From the NCBI GenBank assembly GCA_026724425.1, contig JAIUCV010000019.1, positions 10,955,562 to 11,019,561 on the forward strand: a DNA stretch of 64,000 bases. The letters run 5' to 3'. Source of the stretch: Erythrophleum ivorense. Taxonomy: Eukaryota; Streptophyta; Magnoliopsida; Fabales; Fabaceae. This document shows, one piece after another, positions 1 to 13,490 of this stretch; the stretch's first letter is position 1, and each line of letters opens with the position of its first letter. The notes under the pieces were generated by a model, which saw nothing but the letters and a program-made list of their open reading frames with translations, searched no databases and was not told the origin of the DNA. Made by a program: the position numbers and the translations under genes.

Positions 1-580
1 ATGTTTATTTTTGGAAAAATATGATCTTATTCTAATTGTATGTGCGTAGAGCCTTTTAGGAATGTTATGAAATTTGTTCATGGTCAATATGGGTGTTATA
101 TGTGGTTACACCTCCTTAAAGACTACATCATGATTTTAGGCAAGATGAAATTAATTCATGTGTAAGGAATTTTATGGATTATTATGGATAGTTGTCACCA
201 AGGTGAAATTGCTCATATTGATTCGTAAAATTTTCTTTGTAATTTGAGAAAAGCCTCTAATTATCTCATGTTATAATTTACCCAAAAGAGGTTGTTATAT
301 GTTATAATTAAAAGTTGATTTTGGATGAAATTATTAGAAAATGCATTGGTTTAGGATATTTATCTGCCTAAAGGAGACAGATATTTAAACCCAGTATATT
401 TTCATTGATTAACTTATCTGAGGTTCTAACATTAGTTGTGAACTTGATTTTTACATTCTATTTAAAGGAGAATGTGCTATTATGTATGCCGCATTGTGAT
501 ACTCATTTTGATTAAAGCTATGTATATATTGCCCTTATTATTTTTTCTAATGCATTCCCATTTTGTAGTTTAACTTTTCT
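1..580. other. Non-coding AT-rich DNA upstream of a Copia relic
   Basis: I see no open frame or RNA gene here. The stretch lies where the 5' LTR and leader of the Copia relic should be, but I could not match it to the putative 3' LTR that starts at 4806, and I see no tRNA primer-binding site. The 5' LTR is therefore missing, too diverged, or outside the window. Confidence 0.5.
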
Positions 581-1270
581 ATGAATAATTGTTTTGTTTC
601 AATTGAGATTTTGACTGGATCAAATTATAACAAATGAAAGTAAGACTTGATCTTGATCTAGCACTACGTGAGAGTAAGCCTGAAGTGAATGAAAAGAATA
701 TAGCTGAACAAAAAGAATTCTTAGCCAAATAAGAGAGATCCAACAAACTAAGTTAGATTGCCACTAAGAGGATCATCTCTGAGCATCTACTTAATGGCTT
801 ACCTAAAATCACTAGTGCTAAAGAATTCCTTATAATTTTTGGAAAAATGTACTAAGTATCTAATAGCACTAAGTATGAATATCTAATGAAACAATTGACT
901 AACAATAATGAGGGAGTAAGAGAATTTATTTTGAAAATGGTTCACATTCAGCTCAAACTAAAAGCCCATAGTATTGATCTAAATGAAAACTTTATTTGTT
1001 ATAAGTGTAACTTAGTTGATGTCTTTATTGATTCTTGGTGTCTTGATAATAGTTCTATAACTCATATTGTTGTGTTTTTACAAAGATTCAAAAACCTGAG
1101 GAGACCAAATCTAAGAGAAAGTAAGTTAAGGGTAAAAAATGATCTTGAAGTAATGGTAGAAATAATAGGAGATGCCAATGTAATTTTGGCAATCCAATAT
1201 GAAATTATTTTAAAAGACATTTTTTATGTACCCTCCTTTAGTAGAAATTTGATTTCTATTTCTTATTGAG
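581..1270 (+). pseudogene. Copia gag and start of protease, degenerate
   Basis: Reading from the ATG at 581, a Copia gag N-terminus is recognisable: a segment close to ILTGSNYNKW, with its tryptophan now TGA near 637. Several further stops follow. The open part at 886-1269 continues the gag helices and then a cysteine-containing stretch. It ends with a protease-like WCLDNSS where active Copia elements have a D-S/T-G-A active site, so the catalytic motif is lost. Gag would form the virus-like particle and the protease would process the polyprotein. The identification rests on order and motifs shared with Ty1/copia elements, and the copy is dead. Confidence 0.7.
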
Positions 1271-2310
1271 ATAAGTTTGATTTTTATTTTACTTTTGACA
1301 ATTGAAAAGTAAACTTAATGATAAACTCCCAAATTATTGGTTGTGGATATTTAGCAGATAGTTTATATAGACTATCTTTAATTTTTGACAATATTTCTTT
1401 TTCTTTAAATACAAAAATTATGATTACCAAAAGGACTAAAATTAAAGAAAAATCCTTTTTTTATTGTGCCACAAGCGCTTAGGTCATATCTCTAGGAAAA
1501 GAGTTGAAAGATTAATTAAAAGTGATATTTTATCTTTCTTAGAATTTGATGATTTGGGGACTTGTATGGATTACATTAAAGGAAAGTTTACTAAGAGTAA
1601 AAAGAAAAGTATGATTAAAAGCTCAAGTCTTTTAAAAATTATTCAAATAAATATTAGTGGACCCTTTTCTCTTACTATTTGTGGTAATAAGTTCTTTATC
1701 ACTTTTATTGATAACTTTTCTCAATTTGGCTATCTTTATTTGATTAAAGAAAAATCTAATGCTCTTGAGAAATTTAAAATTTTCAAAACTAAGGTAGAAA
1801 AATAATTAAGAAAAGTCATCAAAATAATGAGATCTAACTGTGGCGGAGAGTATTATAATATATATAATGCCATAAAGCAGCATATAGGACATTTTGCAAA
1901 ATACTTGCAAGATTGTGGAATTGTTTCATAATACACCATGCTTGGTAGCTCTGAACAAAATGGTGTAGTCGAAAGGCATAATCGCAGGCCTAAGGATATG
2001 ATGAGAAGTATGATGAGTGAATGTAACTTGTTAGAGTTCCTAAAAGGTAAAGCCTTGAAAATAACCCTTTACAGATTGAATAGAGTTCCTAGTAAATTTG
2101 TTTCAAAAACACCTTTTAAACTTTAGACAGGAAGAAAACCTAGTTTGAACCACCTATATTTGGAGTTGCCCAACAGAAGTTAAAATTTGTAATCCTTTAA
2201 AAACGAAGACGGACCCTAAAACTAATCATTATTTTTTCATTAGATATCCAGACGGTGCTAAAGGGTATAAGTTCTTTTATCCTAGTAAAGGTGCCAAAAT
2301 TATAGAATCT
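1270..2310 (+). pseudogene. Copia integrase, degenerate
   Basis: The N-terminal zinc-binding part (CHKRLGHIS, then RVERLIKSDIL) begins at about 1464. It is followed by the catalytic core, with ISGPFS and FITFIDNFSQFGYLYLIKEK, where the first catalytic aspartate lies in the FIDNFS segment. The NGVVERHNR segment that holds the glutamate is at about 1960-1985. The downstream GRKPSLNHL-like stretch lies just after the stop at 2124-2126, and a KGYKFFYPSKG stretch follows. Frames are broken by stops near 1803 and 2124 and by frameshifts. Integrase would insert element cDNA into host DNA. The domain order gag-PR-IN-RT-RH identifies Copia rather than Gypsy. Confidence 0.8.
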
Positions 2311-4200
2311 ATGAATGCTAAGTTTTTGGAACTTGATATAGCTAAAGTCATTGTTTCATTTCACAAGACTAGTATGGATACTCCTGAGTCTGTCTCTTTG
2401 CCTCTGCCCATTTTTTATAATAGCATATTATCTAATACTCCTATTGAAAATTACTTTTCAACTGAGAAAATTGTTAATCCTCCTATTGAAGGTGCAATAG
2501 ATCCACCTACTATGATTGAAGTTTCATTACCAATTGAACAAGTTGAACAAATGCCCGTGAGCAGATCACTTAAACAAAGAAAGCTTACTATCATTGATGA
2601 TTTTATGGTTTATCTTAGTGAAGATGCCTATGATTTTGGAGATATTGTTAACCCTAGGAATTATAAAAAAGCTATTTTCTGTCCTCAATCTAACATTTGG
2701 ATAGATGCTATGGATGAGGAAATGAAATCTATGGCTAACAATAAAGTATGAGAGCTTGTAGAATTATCTGATAATTGTAAGGCAATTAGTTGCAAATAGG
2801 TGTTTAAAATGAAGAAAGATTCACAAGGGAAGATTGAGAGATTTAAAGCTAGACTTATGATTAAAGGCTTTACTCAAAAAGGTGTTAATTTTAATTAAAC
2901 ATTTTCACCAGTATCTACTAAGAATTCTTTTAGAATTATTATAGTACTTGTAGCTCACTTTGAACTAGAATTACATCAAATGGATGTTAAAATAGCATTT
3001 TTAAATGGTGACCTAAGAGAAGTGGTATATATGCAAGAACCTGAAGGTTATGTAATGAGCATTTAGTTTATCAATTAAAAAGATCCATTTATAGTCTGAA
3101 ATAGGCTTCTAGACAATGGTATTTGAAATTTAATGAGGTAGTAACCTCTTTAAGTTTTGAAAAAAATAAGGTTAACCAATGTATACACATCAAGGTTAGT
3201 GGAAGTTCATCTTCTTTGTACTATATATAGATGATATTTTACTTGCTAGCAATGATCTTGGTTTACCTTTTGAGATGAAATGCATGTTGATTAGGTTTTT
3301 TAACATGAAAGATCTTGGTGAAGCATTATTTTTGTTGGGAATTGAAATTCATAGAGATAGATCACGTTATATGCTTAGATTGTCTCAAAAGGATTACATT
3401 AATAAAGTTTTAGAGAGATTTTATATACAAAATTGTAAACTCAGAGACGTTCCAGTCATTAAAGAGGATAAATTTAATAAGGATCAGTATCTTAGAAATG
3501 AGCTTGAAAAGATAGAAATGAAAGACAAACCCTTTGATATTGCATTGAAGAGCTTAATGTATACTTAGGTATGCATCAAGTTTGACATAACTTTCATAGT
3601 TTGTGTTTTAAGCAGATATCAGTCTAATCCTAAGAATGCCCATTGAATAGCCGCAAAGAAAGTAATGAGATACTTGAAAAAAACTAAAGAATATATGCTT
3701 ATATATAGAAGGGTTGACAATTTAGAGGTAACAAGATATACTGATTCAGATCTTACTAGGTGCCCTGATAATAGGAAGTTGACTTCTAGCTACATCTTCA
3801 TGTTAGCTGAAGGTGCAATATCCTATAAGAGTAAGAAGCAAACTTTAGTCACATCCTCCACCATGCAAGTGGAGTTTATTGCTTGTTATGCAGCTACTAC
3901 TCATTCTATTTAGTTAAGAAATTTGATGATAGGGCTTTGTATCGTAGATTATGTTGCATGACCACTAAGGATTTGCTGTGACAATAGTGTTGTAGTATTT
4001 TACACTAAAAATAATAAAACTACTAGTGGTTCTAAGTATTTAAAATTAAAATATTTAACTATCAAAGATTTAGTAAAGAACAACAAAATAGTTGTTAAAT
4101 ATATTAACACAGAATCTATGTTAACTAATCCCTTAACAAAAGGATTTAGGCCTGTTGTATTTAAAAAACACGTTAAGCACATGGGTATTGTAAGTTTTTT
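2311..4200 (+). pseudogene. Copia reverse transcriptase and RNase H, degenerate
   Basis: The linker and RT are readable in pieces. These include the WIDAMDEEMKSM entry to RT, a KARLMIKGFTQKGVNFN segment, a QMDVKIAFLNGDL segment near 2980-3015, and the catalytic YIDDILLASND at about 3220-3255. RNase H is seen as YTDSDLTRCPDNRKLTSSY and the later KTTSGSKYLKLKY-type C-terminus up to about 4180. Several stops (for example 2748, 2900, 3566 and 3911) and frameshifts break it. This would copy element RNA into cDNA. It is an old inactive copy with AT-rich drift. Confidence 0.85.
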
Positions 4201-4805
4201 TTATATGCTTAGTTAGTGGGAGTTAGGATTTACATCATTTTTTTGTTATGTTGAACATTTTCTTTGACAATTTTTCATGTATACATAATTTGTATTTTGG
4301 CAAATTGATAATGCATTGAATTTTTGGTATACTGTATTTTTACACACATGCATTAATTATAAATTCTAGAACTCGGTGTCATGAGGACCACTATACTCAT
4401 GGTCTATGCTATATTAGAGTTTAGGCATGATGGTTGTTGACAAACCATACAATTGCTCTAGCTTTAAAACATTTGAGAAAAATTGCAATGACTGACAAAG
4501 AAAATAGTAGTTTAGTTATTAGATTATACAAGCATTCTATTTTCTTGCTGCACTCTACACTAATAACTAGTCAATGGAATTAGTGACATTTGTAATCATG
4601 AAAGGTTTAATATTAATAAGAGATATAACAACTACCATGATTCAATATTACTTGGCTTTAGTTGAATTGAGTCATATTTAGATATTGCATCTTGGATCAT
4701 ATATTTTTAAAATGTGGCTATATTGTAAAATTAGTCATTAGCCCGAGAGTCATTTTTAAAATAAAAGTTTTAAAATGGAGAATTAATTTTGCCCAAGTAG
4801 GAGAA

Positions 4806-5254
4806 TGTTAGAATTATCTAATAATTCCTGTAGGCTACAATCAATTTTATTTTTTATTTTGTTTTGAATAAAAATGGGCTAATTTTTTATCCATGTAGGA
4901 TGCATTTGGGCCCACTTATTAAATTATGTAATCCTATTATTTTGAATTGGATATCTAAGAGATTGATTGGTGTAGGTAACAATGAGAACCCTAAACAATA
5001 TGCCCATAATGGAAGGATACTATGGTTTATTTAAGGTTGGCTAGGTCCCTTCTATATTCACGTCAATTCTAACTCCACAACTTGTCCCATTGAAAGTTGT
5101 GATAAAGAGTGTGAACTATAGAGGAAGGTCTAGTCTCTGTAAACCCTTAGGGATTCAAAATCATAAAGTTGATTTCTTAACTTGCAACTATGTCTTCTTC
5201 AAGTAAGCAAGTTTGGTATCTTAATTTCATATAATCATAATAATTTGTTCTACA
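4806..5254 (+). repeat. Putative 3' LTR of the Copia relic
   Basis: A purine-rich tract (AAGTAGGAGAA) at about 4794-4805 resembles the Copia polypurine tract. It is followed directly by TGTTAGAATTATC, a typical LTR start. The right end is set only by a TG...CA rule (TTCTACA at 5248-5254) and is uncertain because no second LTR copy is visible. Confidence 0.45.
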
Positions 5255-5609
5255 AGTAATTCAATCAAAGTCACCAGTAAGTTCTAGTTTTGTCAACATT
5301 ATCACCTTGAAATAACACTAGCTAGAAACTTGATTGACTAGGGAAAGATGCTAGAAGAAAGAGAAATTAACCCAAATTTATGACAAGGATAATGTAGTTC
5401 TCAATTCTAGAATCCTAATCTCATATCATGGAGTTAATGATAGAATAGTTGCGAGGATAATACTAACACAACAAACAATAGAGTTAATTGGTCTAATCTC
5501 AAAAAGTTTAACCAATTTTGAGAAGAATATTAATCTTTTGCAAGAAACACTGTCATTAATTACTCCTTTTAAGTGAAAACCTGAAGAAAGGAGGATTTAA
5601 AATCCCAGG

Positions 5610-5700
5610 TACCTCTGCATTTAGGTGTGAAGAAGCAGAGAATGTTGATCATATTTTCCTCGCTTACCCATTTGCTAGATCTATGTGGTTTAGGTTGAAA
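5610..5700 (+). pseudogene. LINE reverse-transcriptase zinc-binding (zf-RVT) scrap
   Basis: One frame reads FRCEEAENVDHIFLAYPFAR followed by SMWF, the Cys/His segment found after the RT domain of plant LINE-like elements (C..C...H..F..C in intact copies, the last Cys here Tyr). No other LINE domain is recognisable around it, so this is a short isolated fragment. Confidence 0.6.
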
Positions 5701-6305
5701 TATGCTATTAGGACATAATATATTGCCCTAAATTCTATTACTTCCTTATCAGCACTCTCCTTCACTCAGTGGCCTATAATAGGCATATTTAAAATCAGAA
5801 TACAATCCTTTCCTATAATAGAAAGGATCCTAAAAGAGAGAAAGAATGTGTGTGAATGGGTCCCATTCAATTCTCTCTTTTCTCTCATAAATTGAGACTG
5901 TGTAGTTAGCCCTATATAAAAAGAATTTGTGTCCTTCAAAATCCGAAATGGAGATCAAAGAAAATAATTCCTAGTTAACATTCTCATATTATGCTAGTGC
6001 ATATATATATATATATATAAGCACAGATGCAAGGTTATGTTTGAAGGTACCAAGCCTGAGATGTGGAGAATGGAAATAAGCATGACAAATGTGAGTTCTA
6101 CCAAACTTTATAAACCCCCAACTAAGGTAAGTGGCAATAAAGCTAAAAAGAGGTTAACATTATCATTGTTAGGAACAAATTCAAGAGTTTGAACAAGTTA
6201 GTTTTTAGAGCATTTGTCAAGTTGGAGATAGCAATGTTATGCTTCTAATCATCTATATATAAAGGTTAATCCTAAAAGCCAATTATCATGCTTACCCTCA
6301 AGGGT

Positions 6306-6476
6306 ATCAAATGATGAGTTTGGATCCCCTCATGTTGTTTATTCCTCATTTCTCCTCATGTCACTCACAAACTTTTTTTTATTTTTTATTTTTGGAGGGA
6401 ATGGATCTCTCATTAGAGAGAACATGAGCAAACATGAGGATTTCCAACATGAGGGGATCTATTTCCATCAAAGGAT
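6306..6476. mobile_element. MITE copy 1 with 10-bp target duplication
   Basis: The element is 6316-6466 (151 bp). Its ends are inverted: GATCCCCTCATGTTG inside the left end is the complement of CAACATGAGGGGATC inside the right end. It is flanked by ATCAAATGAT (6306-6315) and ATCAAAGGAT (6467-6476), a 9/10 match. It has no coding capacity. A sister copy lies at 25297-25469. The duplication length of 9-10 bp would suit a Mutator-type transposase, which is inference. Confidence 0.75.
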
Positions 6477-8019
6477 GCCTTGAAATCCTCGAATTTGGAT
6501 TCACAACCTAAACGAGAACCTTACTAGGATGCTACAAGGTAAGCTAAATTCCAAGAAGAAAGTTGCCATGCCATGACTGGACTGGACATCAGCATTCTCA
6601 TATTGAATCTTGAAAGTGAAGTTTTTTAGTACTACAGTTCCCCGTATCCTTCCTTTGTAGTTTATCTAAGCTGGTATGTAACTCCTTCTCCTTTTAATTT
6701 AGAGGAAATTGCACAAATTTGCTCTTGTATTTTGTTAAAATTATATAAATATTTCCTTTAATTTAAAATATATATGCTTCTTTTAAAAAAAAATTTATTA
6801 TACACTTTAACCTAATATTAAATTTTTTAACTAAATTACCCTTTATTTAAAATTTTGGGTTCAAAAATATGTATTTAAGTTTAATAGAGGATATTTTAGC
6901 CCAAAAATTTAAAATTAAACTAAAATATAAAGTAACTTTTTATTTCAAAGAATATCTGCATATATTTTAAAAATAGGAAAGAGATTTGTATAATTTGAAT
7001 ATAATTTATAGTGTGTAATTTACTCTTTAATTTATGTAATAACAAAAAAAATTCTTTTCATTGTGTGAAGCTTATTTTGTTATTTAATTTGCATTTGAAC
7101 TTTCAACATTTTGTACTAATCCACAAATAGATGTATGCATGTGGTGTATTATTTGTGACTATTCAAATTATATATTTAATTAGGGTAGATTATTCTTTCC
7201 TTTTTCTTTCTTTGAAAAGATATCTAAATCACATGCTTCCTTTTTTATTTTGAAAAATTATACTATCTTCTCTTGAAATCAAACAATGCATACAATGACT
7301 TCCCCTACAATAAAAAAGAAGTATAGTAAAACTTATTTTGACCAAAATGCCTTTATATTTATTACTTATATAATATAACAAATATTAAAAATAGATTTGA
7401 CCAATATAAAATACTCACTTTTGAAATTTTAAATAAATTAAATTATGATTTTCATCACAAAATAAATAGAACTAAAGTAAACATTTAAGAAAATACATTT
7501 TTATTATAGTTATATTTTTAATAAAAGAAAACAATAATATTCTTCAAGATATTGTGATAATCTTTCACTTTGAAAATGAGGCTTGTATATATTTTCATAA
7601 TAAAATAAAAAATTGTGTAGTTCGAATATCTCTTAATGGAGTAAAAAATAATTTATCCATTCAATTATATATACTTGTACCAAATTTTTTAAAAGTAAAT
7701 ATGAAAGATGTATAAAATACCAAAATATATTTCCTTTTAAGCATTTTAGGATAATATATTTTTATATTATTTAAAATATTATTTCAAACCCCCATATCAA
7801 TCACACGGGTCACAAATACTAATTTTTCTGTAACTCCTTAAAATTTAATTCATTAAATCAAAGTTTTATAAAGGGTACTTTGTAGTTTGCCATTGCATGG
7901 TTTGGATCAAAATTAATTTCCGTTCTTATCTCATTCGATTCTTTTATAATGTTAAATTATCACTTAGTTACTCAATAATATTATTTTAAATTTTAATAAA
8001 AATAATAATGCAAATATTA
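6477..8019. other. AT-rich intergenic DNA
   Basis: No supported gene or element was recognised. The stretch is very AT-rich, with poly-A/T runs. It ends at the 5-bp target site TATTA (8015-8019) of the Copia element that follows. Confidence 0.6.
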
Positions 8020-8356
8020 TGTTAGATAAATTAATTAGTTATATGAATTCAAAAGATTGTAATAATATTAAGCAGAAACATACTTGTATTTGTTATAATG
8101 AAATTGATATCTTGAATATTCACACAAATACCTTAAAGCAAGTCCTTATCTCCACCTTTCTCACAAAAGGCAGTTATTTGATCAGGCAAGCCAAAGATTA
8201 TATTCTCTCAATATTTATAAGAAGTGAAAAGAATTATTAGTCATTCTATTGCTATAACCCTAAAAGTTCATCTATCATGGGCTAACAAGGTAAAGGTCTA
8301 CATTGTACTAGCTAAGTACAAAAATGTAATTAATGGAAGTTCATAAAATTCTTACA
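8020..8356 (-). repeat. 3' LTR of the - strand Copia
   Basis: This 337-bp LTR matches the right LTR (16763-17199) along its length. Shared stretches include GATAAATTAATTA and TATATGAATTCAAAA, and both LTRs end in CATAAAATTCTTACA. It lacks about 100 bp present in the other LTR. The open frame at 8019-8240 inside it is a chance frame of LTR sequence. Confidence 0.85.
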
Positions 8357-8399
8357 TTCTCCCACTTATGTAACATTAAGTTCAAATTTCAAGTTTTAA

Positions 8400-9983
8400 A
8401 AATTTTTATAAAATAACTTTTAAACTAAACAAACAACAAATAATATATGTGGCCACTATTTTTTAAAAAAAACTATGATCTATCAATGACACCTTTAACC
8501 AATTTGATGCAATAATATCAAACAATGTTGAATCATGAAAGCCATTGTGTTCTTTCTTTGATACAAGGCCTATCACGGTCATTAACAATACCAACACTAT
8601 CAACCTAAATCATGATGTGGCAATGTAGCAAAAAACATAGCATTAAGATGTGATCTATAAATATGCTATCTTTACTATCATTCTATCAACTTCTCTTCAA
8701 CATATTTGAACTAAGAGAAATTCATTGTTGTCTTTCATATTTAACATAGTGTCAAGGTTTAAGACAGCTCAAAACCCTTTAAGACTTGACACCTAATTTC
8801 AAAGTCTACTAAATTTTCCTTTAAAACATGCCTTATACTATATAGGCTATGAAAAATTCTCTAGGCTTAACAATTAAGGTAAGTTTCCTCATATTTCCAG
8901 CATTGTATTCATTTTGAGACAATAAGAACATGTCTAAAATTGATACTACATTTTAGACATCACAAGAGATTTTATTTTAAACAAATTTTAGGTACTTAAA
9001 TCATAATTCATATATTTGCTTTAAATATACAATAAACATGGATCCAAAATCAATCATATGTGCCATTAATAACCATTAATACCTTACATCAAAATTTTGA
9101 CATGTCCAAAACATGAATAACAAAAAGGTTCAAAATTATCAAACTAAGACAAAGATAATGTTACTCCCACTAACCAAGGACATCAAAAGAACTCAATATA
9201 CTTATTTTTCCATAGGTCCTTTAAAGGATATAGGTATCAAATCCTTGGTTAACTAGTTTGCTAACATGCATTCAGTATCAATATACTCAACTAGTATATC
9301 TCCATTTTTTTTATGAAATCTCTAATTGTTAAGTACTTCAACTATAGGTATTTTGACCCACTAGATATTATATTATTCTTTGTAAAAAAATATTGTAGTT
9401 CTATTATCACAATAGAATCAACAACTTAGAAGAAACATTTCAATTACTTCAAGAAAAAATGTACTAGCTCTTATATTAATAAATAAATAAGATTCTTATT
9501 ACATAACCAATACCAAGTCTAGTGCAAACTTAAGCATATATCAAGCTTCCCATTGCACTATCATAAGATATGTTTCTCATTTGATTCCTTTCAAGTTCAT
9601 GTTTAGAATATTGATTTTTATTAAATTTATCACCCTTCATGATAGGGACATCATTAGCCTATACTTCGACTTTCAAGGATATAGTTAATGAAACCTTCAA
9701 AGACAAGCCTAGTGTAAGATCTATCCTTGTGAATTTCAATCCCTAAAACAAATGATTACTCTCCTAAATCCCTCATATCAAAGGTTTTAGTCAACATTTG
9801 CTTAGTTTCATCTAGTAATCTAATGTCACTGCTAGCAAGTAAGATATCATCAATTTATAAAACAAGGAAAATGTCACACCATAATTTATTAGGCTCCATA
9901 TTCCCATATTCAAGATGACTTTCATGTACAAACAAAGAAAAACCAAGAAAAATGGAATAAAATAATGAAATTTCCTTGCGTTA
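8400..9983 (-). pseudogene. Copia RT/RNase H part (-), degenerate
   Basis: On the - strand, 9860-9780 reads IDDILLASSDIRLLDETKQ, the Copia RT catalytic segment (YVDD in active copies). It is followed by DMRDLGE and LGIEIH (about 9760-9720). RNase H-like remnants extend towards the 3' LTR. Stops are frequent. The same frame is interrupted upstream by the nested repeat at 9984. Confidence 0.75.
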
Positions 9984-12900
9984 TGTCAAGGTTTAAAATT
10001 TGAATTTTGATCCGTGGACCTTGTGAACTCACTGATAACATTCTCTACTCCTACTCTATTTATACAAATCACAAATAGCTTAAAACATCTCATAAACCAC
10101 GGATTTGGAGCCAAAAACCAGAATTCTCACGTTTTAGCCTCAGGTCAGAATTCCAATTTACTGATATCAATTTTGAAAAATCATAACTAATTTTAAAAAA
10201 ATTGAAATCAAGCAACCTATAGCTTTTTGGAAAGCCTTAGATGTTAAATTTATAATAAAAATAATTCCAAGCTATCAAAACATTATTTGGATCATGTTGG
10301 ATAAGAGAGAAGTGACATAGGTCAAACTATCCAGCATTTCTAATATAGTTTATTGATATAAATTTCAAAAATTTATAACTAATTCTACAAAAATCCAATT
10401 CAGGTAAACTATATCAATTTGAAAAGTTACAGATATTAACTAGAGGGAAAAAAAGTTCAAACTAGTTCAGAAGACTTTAGACCTTAAAAAATGATGGAAT
10501 AGTAGCCAAGGTCTGCTAACATCCCTGATACTAATACAGAACTTTAGAAAATTATTCCTCCCTCTACAGACCTCCAATTAAGGTGCTTCTAGTTGACATA
10601 GATCATTGTGAGTGTCTAGTTTCTCCCTATAAGGTCTCATATCTATCAGACATCATTTGGCTTACAAATAATAGAGGTGAACTACTGACTATTTGTACAA
10701 TACCACTGTCAAATTGAAAAAATTTTGCCAACTTTAAAAATTCACCCAAAATTCTCTAGAGTTTTAAATAATATGCGCTTTAGCTTACCAAAAAGCTGTA
10801 GATAAGACCTATAAGTATGTCAAGTTTTAGACCAAGAAAATGTCATTTGGTCAAATTTTGCTCTAGCTCTTGAATTTGGTAATTTTGATAACATTAAATG
10901 GTCATTTTGGTTCCAAATGGTCTTTCACTAGTTCTAACACCTCTTGGACAAGTTTTAAAATAAGAATGCATCATATATGAATTGCCTAAGTGGTCCAAAT
11001 CATCATGCATCTCAATTCCACCATGCCACATCCAAGATTACACTATCATTTACAAGCCATCAAATGTTCAAACCTCCTATTTACATTGATTTGGTACCGA
11101 ACTTGGTTCATACATCATTCATATATACTTTTACATTTGCTCACATGTTCACAACTCAAAAATAATATATACATAAGTATTTGACATTGTTTTACATTCA
11201 AAAGCCATATAGAGTTAATAATTGTCACAATATAGCCAATTATGCTTCTTGGCCTCCATTCTTGAGCTCTTGGACTCCACCTAGGCAATGTGACATAGGA
11301 GAGGGAAGTAGGTGAGATTCGCAGAATCTCAATAGCTCATACACTCATTCAAGACATGTAAGATGTCAAGGAGTATAAATATGCATTCTAATGAAATCAT
11401 AAAGCAACCAAATTACATTTCCATGCCATAACATCATCATAAAGTCAAGAATAAACTCTACGGACTTTTGGTTTAGTCTCACCCCATTCTTAAGACTTTT
11501 GGATTAGCCTCACCATTGGCCTAAGGACTTTTGACTTGGCCTCACCCATCCATAAGACTTTTATCCTTGTCTCACCCATACTCAGAGACTTTTGGAATCT
11601 CCTCACCCCTAACAAGAGACTTTTGGCATTGCCTTACCCTTATGAGCTATTTCATAATCAAAGTAATATTCAAGAAAGCATATTGGTACCAATGCAACAT
11701 CAAAACATCAAGTGGCATGTCTAAAGATACAAAAGTACACACAAGCTCACAATGACACATACATATCTAAGAATGCAATAAGAATAAAGTGAGAAGCTAC
11801 CTAAGTGGAAATTCCAAGCTTCAGCCTTGACTTATTCCTTCCCTTTTTCAGTTGCACACCTACAAGTGGATAGAGTTAGACCTCTTGAGCCTAGACACCA
11901 TGAATAAAGTTCAATTACATTCTTGAAACAAGCTAGAACATCATACACACACTAGACACACACACTTGTTCCTATAGTCACATATATTCTCTATAAAATG
12001 CCTAATGAAGCAACTACCATAATTTAAAGTCTTGATTCTATTTTCTTCTCATATCTAGGCCTCTTGGTTCCATTTAGACTTCTTGAAGTCACCACAATCT
12101 CATTTCTAAGAGTCTAGACACAAGTTGCTTCTTAAGGCTACATTATGGAACCCGTTGTCTCATCTTCTAATCTATAGCTTCTAAATTTTTCCCAAGGGTT
12201 CATCCCACCTTCTTCCATCATATAAGGTCCCAAACCAAGTTTGGAATAAATTAAAATAATCCCTAGCCCATTCTTCTATCCTTGGCCGAGATACCAACAC
12301 CTAAGAAAGCCCATGGAATTTTTTATTTTTCCTTGATGGGAGACACATTTGGGAGGCTTTCTAGGGATCTTAAAAAGTCAAATAAACATTCACACATGCA
12401 AGGAAATTCATGTATCAAATCAGTTTTTACATTATATTTAAGAGTCTCACACTTTCCTAACTTGATTTCCATTAGTCTTTCTTCCAATTTCTTTGCAATT
12501 TCTAACTCCTATGGTCTAAAACCCAAGATTCTTTCTTGTTTTTAGACAAAATTTCCTCCTCTAAGACGGTTCTGTTCTTAACCAACATACACACATGGAG
12601 GCAGCAAAGGAAGAAAGCAAGAAGAGCTAAGTTACTTACCTTGATTCAAGTTTATTTCAAGAGTTCTCTTCCTTGCTTTTGCCTTCTCCTTGAAATGACA
12701 CTCTTTCCCCTCTGAATCAAGGCTAAAATAGAACCATATAAACCTTCAAAATCATGTAAAGAGAGCTTAAAAGAAGGAGAACAATTTTAAAGAAGATAAA
12801 ACCATAAAATTCCTTAAATTTTCCTACCTTTTGTTAGCTTTTTCTTCCTCTTTCTTAGTTCTCCTTGTGTGTCTCTCTCATGCAATCTCTCCTTCTATTT

Positions 12901-13490
12901 TGGATGATGCTATATGTCTGTTAAAAGGAATCAGAATTTGGGACGCCTAATATAAACAAAAGGAAGGAAATTGTTAAGAAAAAATGACGCTTATGTCCCG
13001 TGTTTGTGGCATTTTCGTTTTAGCTCCTTTTTTAGAATTATTTTTTCTATCATAAAATTTAGGTTTTATAACTTATAAAATACCTTTGAAATTACTCAAA
13101 TTGAAACTAAAACTTTTCTGAATGAATTGATCAAAGTTTGAGTCAACTGACATTCAAAAACACACACTGGAGGAGTTTTAACTGTCTCAGAGCTTCCTAT
13201 GATTTTATGGCCTCTGAGAAATTTAGAAAGCTCAAATTTTTCATTTAAAAAGTCTTCATGTAAGTTTTTTAAAAAGTGTCCATATTTACAAAAATGTCAC
13301 TAAACTTTCGGCAAATTTTTTGAACCACTCCAGTTTTGGTTTATGGGCAACTCGAGACTCAAATTCTCATTTTTCATTACTTAAAATTTTATTCAAATTT
13401 TTATGTGGCCTTAAATCACTCATCTTAAGGAACTTTCTTTTCACACTAACTTATTATGGTGTTTTATGAAATACTAAACGTTACAGAAAG
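9984..13490 (+). mobile_element. Non-coding long-LTR-type repeat nested in Copia
   Basis: This block of about 3.5 kb splits the Copia RT. CGTTA occurs on both sides (9979-9983 and about 13484-13488), which could be a target duplication, but the exact right end is uncertain. There is no coding capacity. It contains a degenerate repeated phrase (gacttttgg...cctcaccc, about 11465-11635). It shares long stretches with 54.2-58.7 kb, such as the gtgagattc...gaatctcagtag and ttggccgaga segments. It ends in GTTACA like the solo-LTR-like elements below. I read it as a member of that family. Confidence 0.55.
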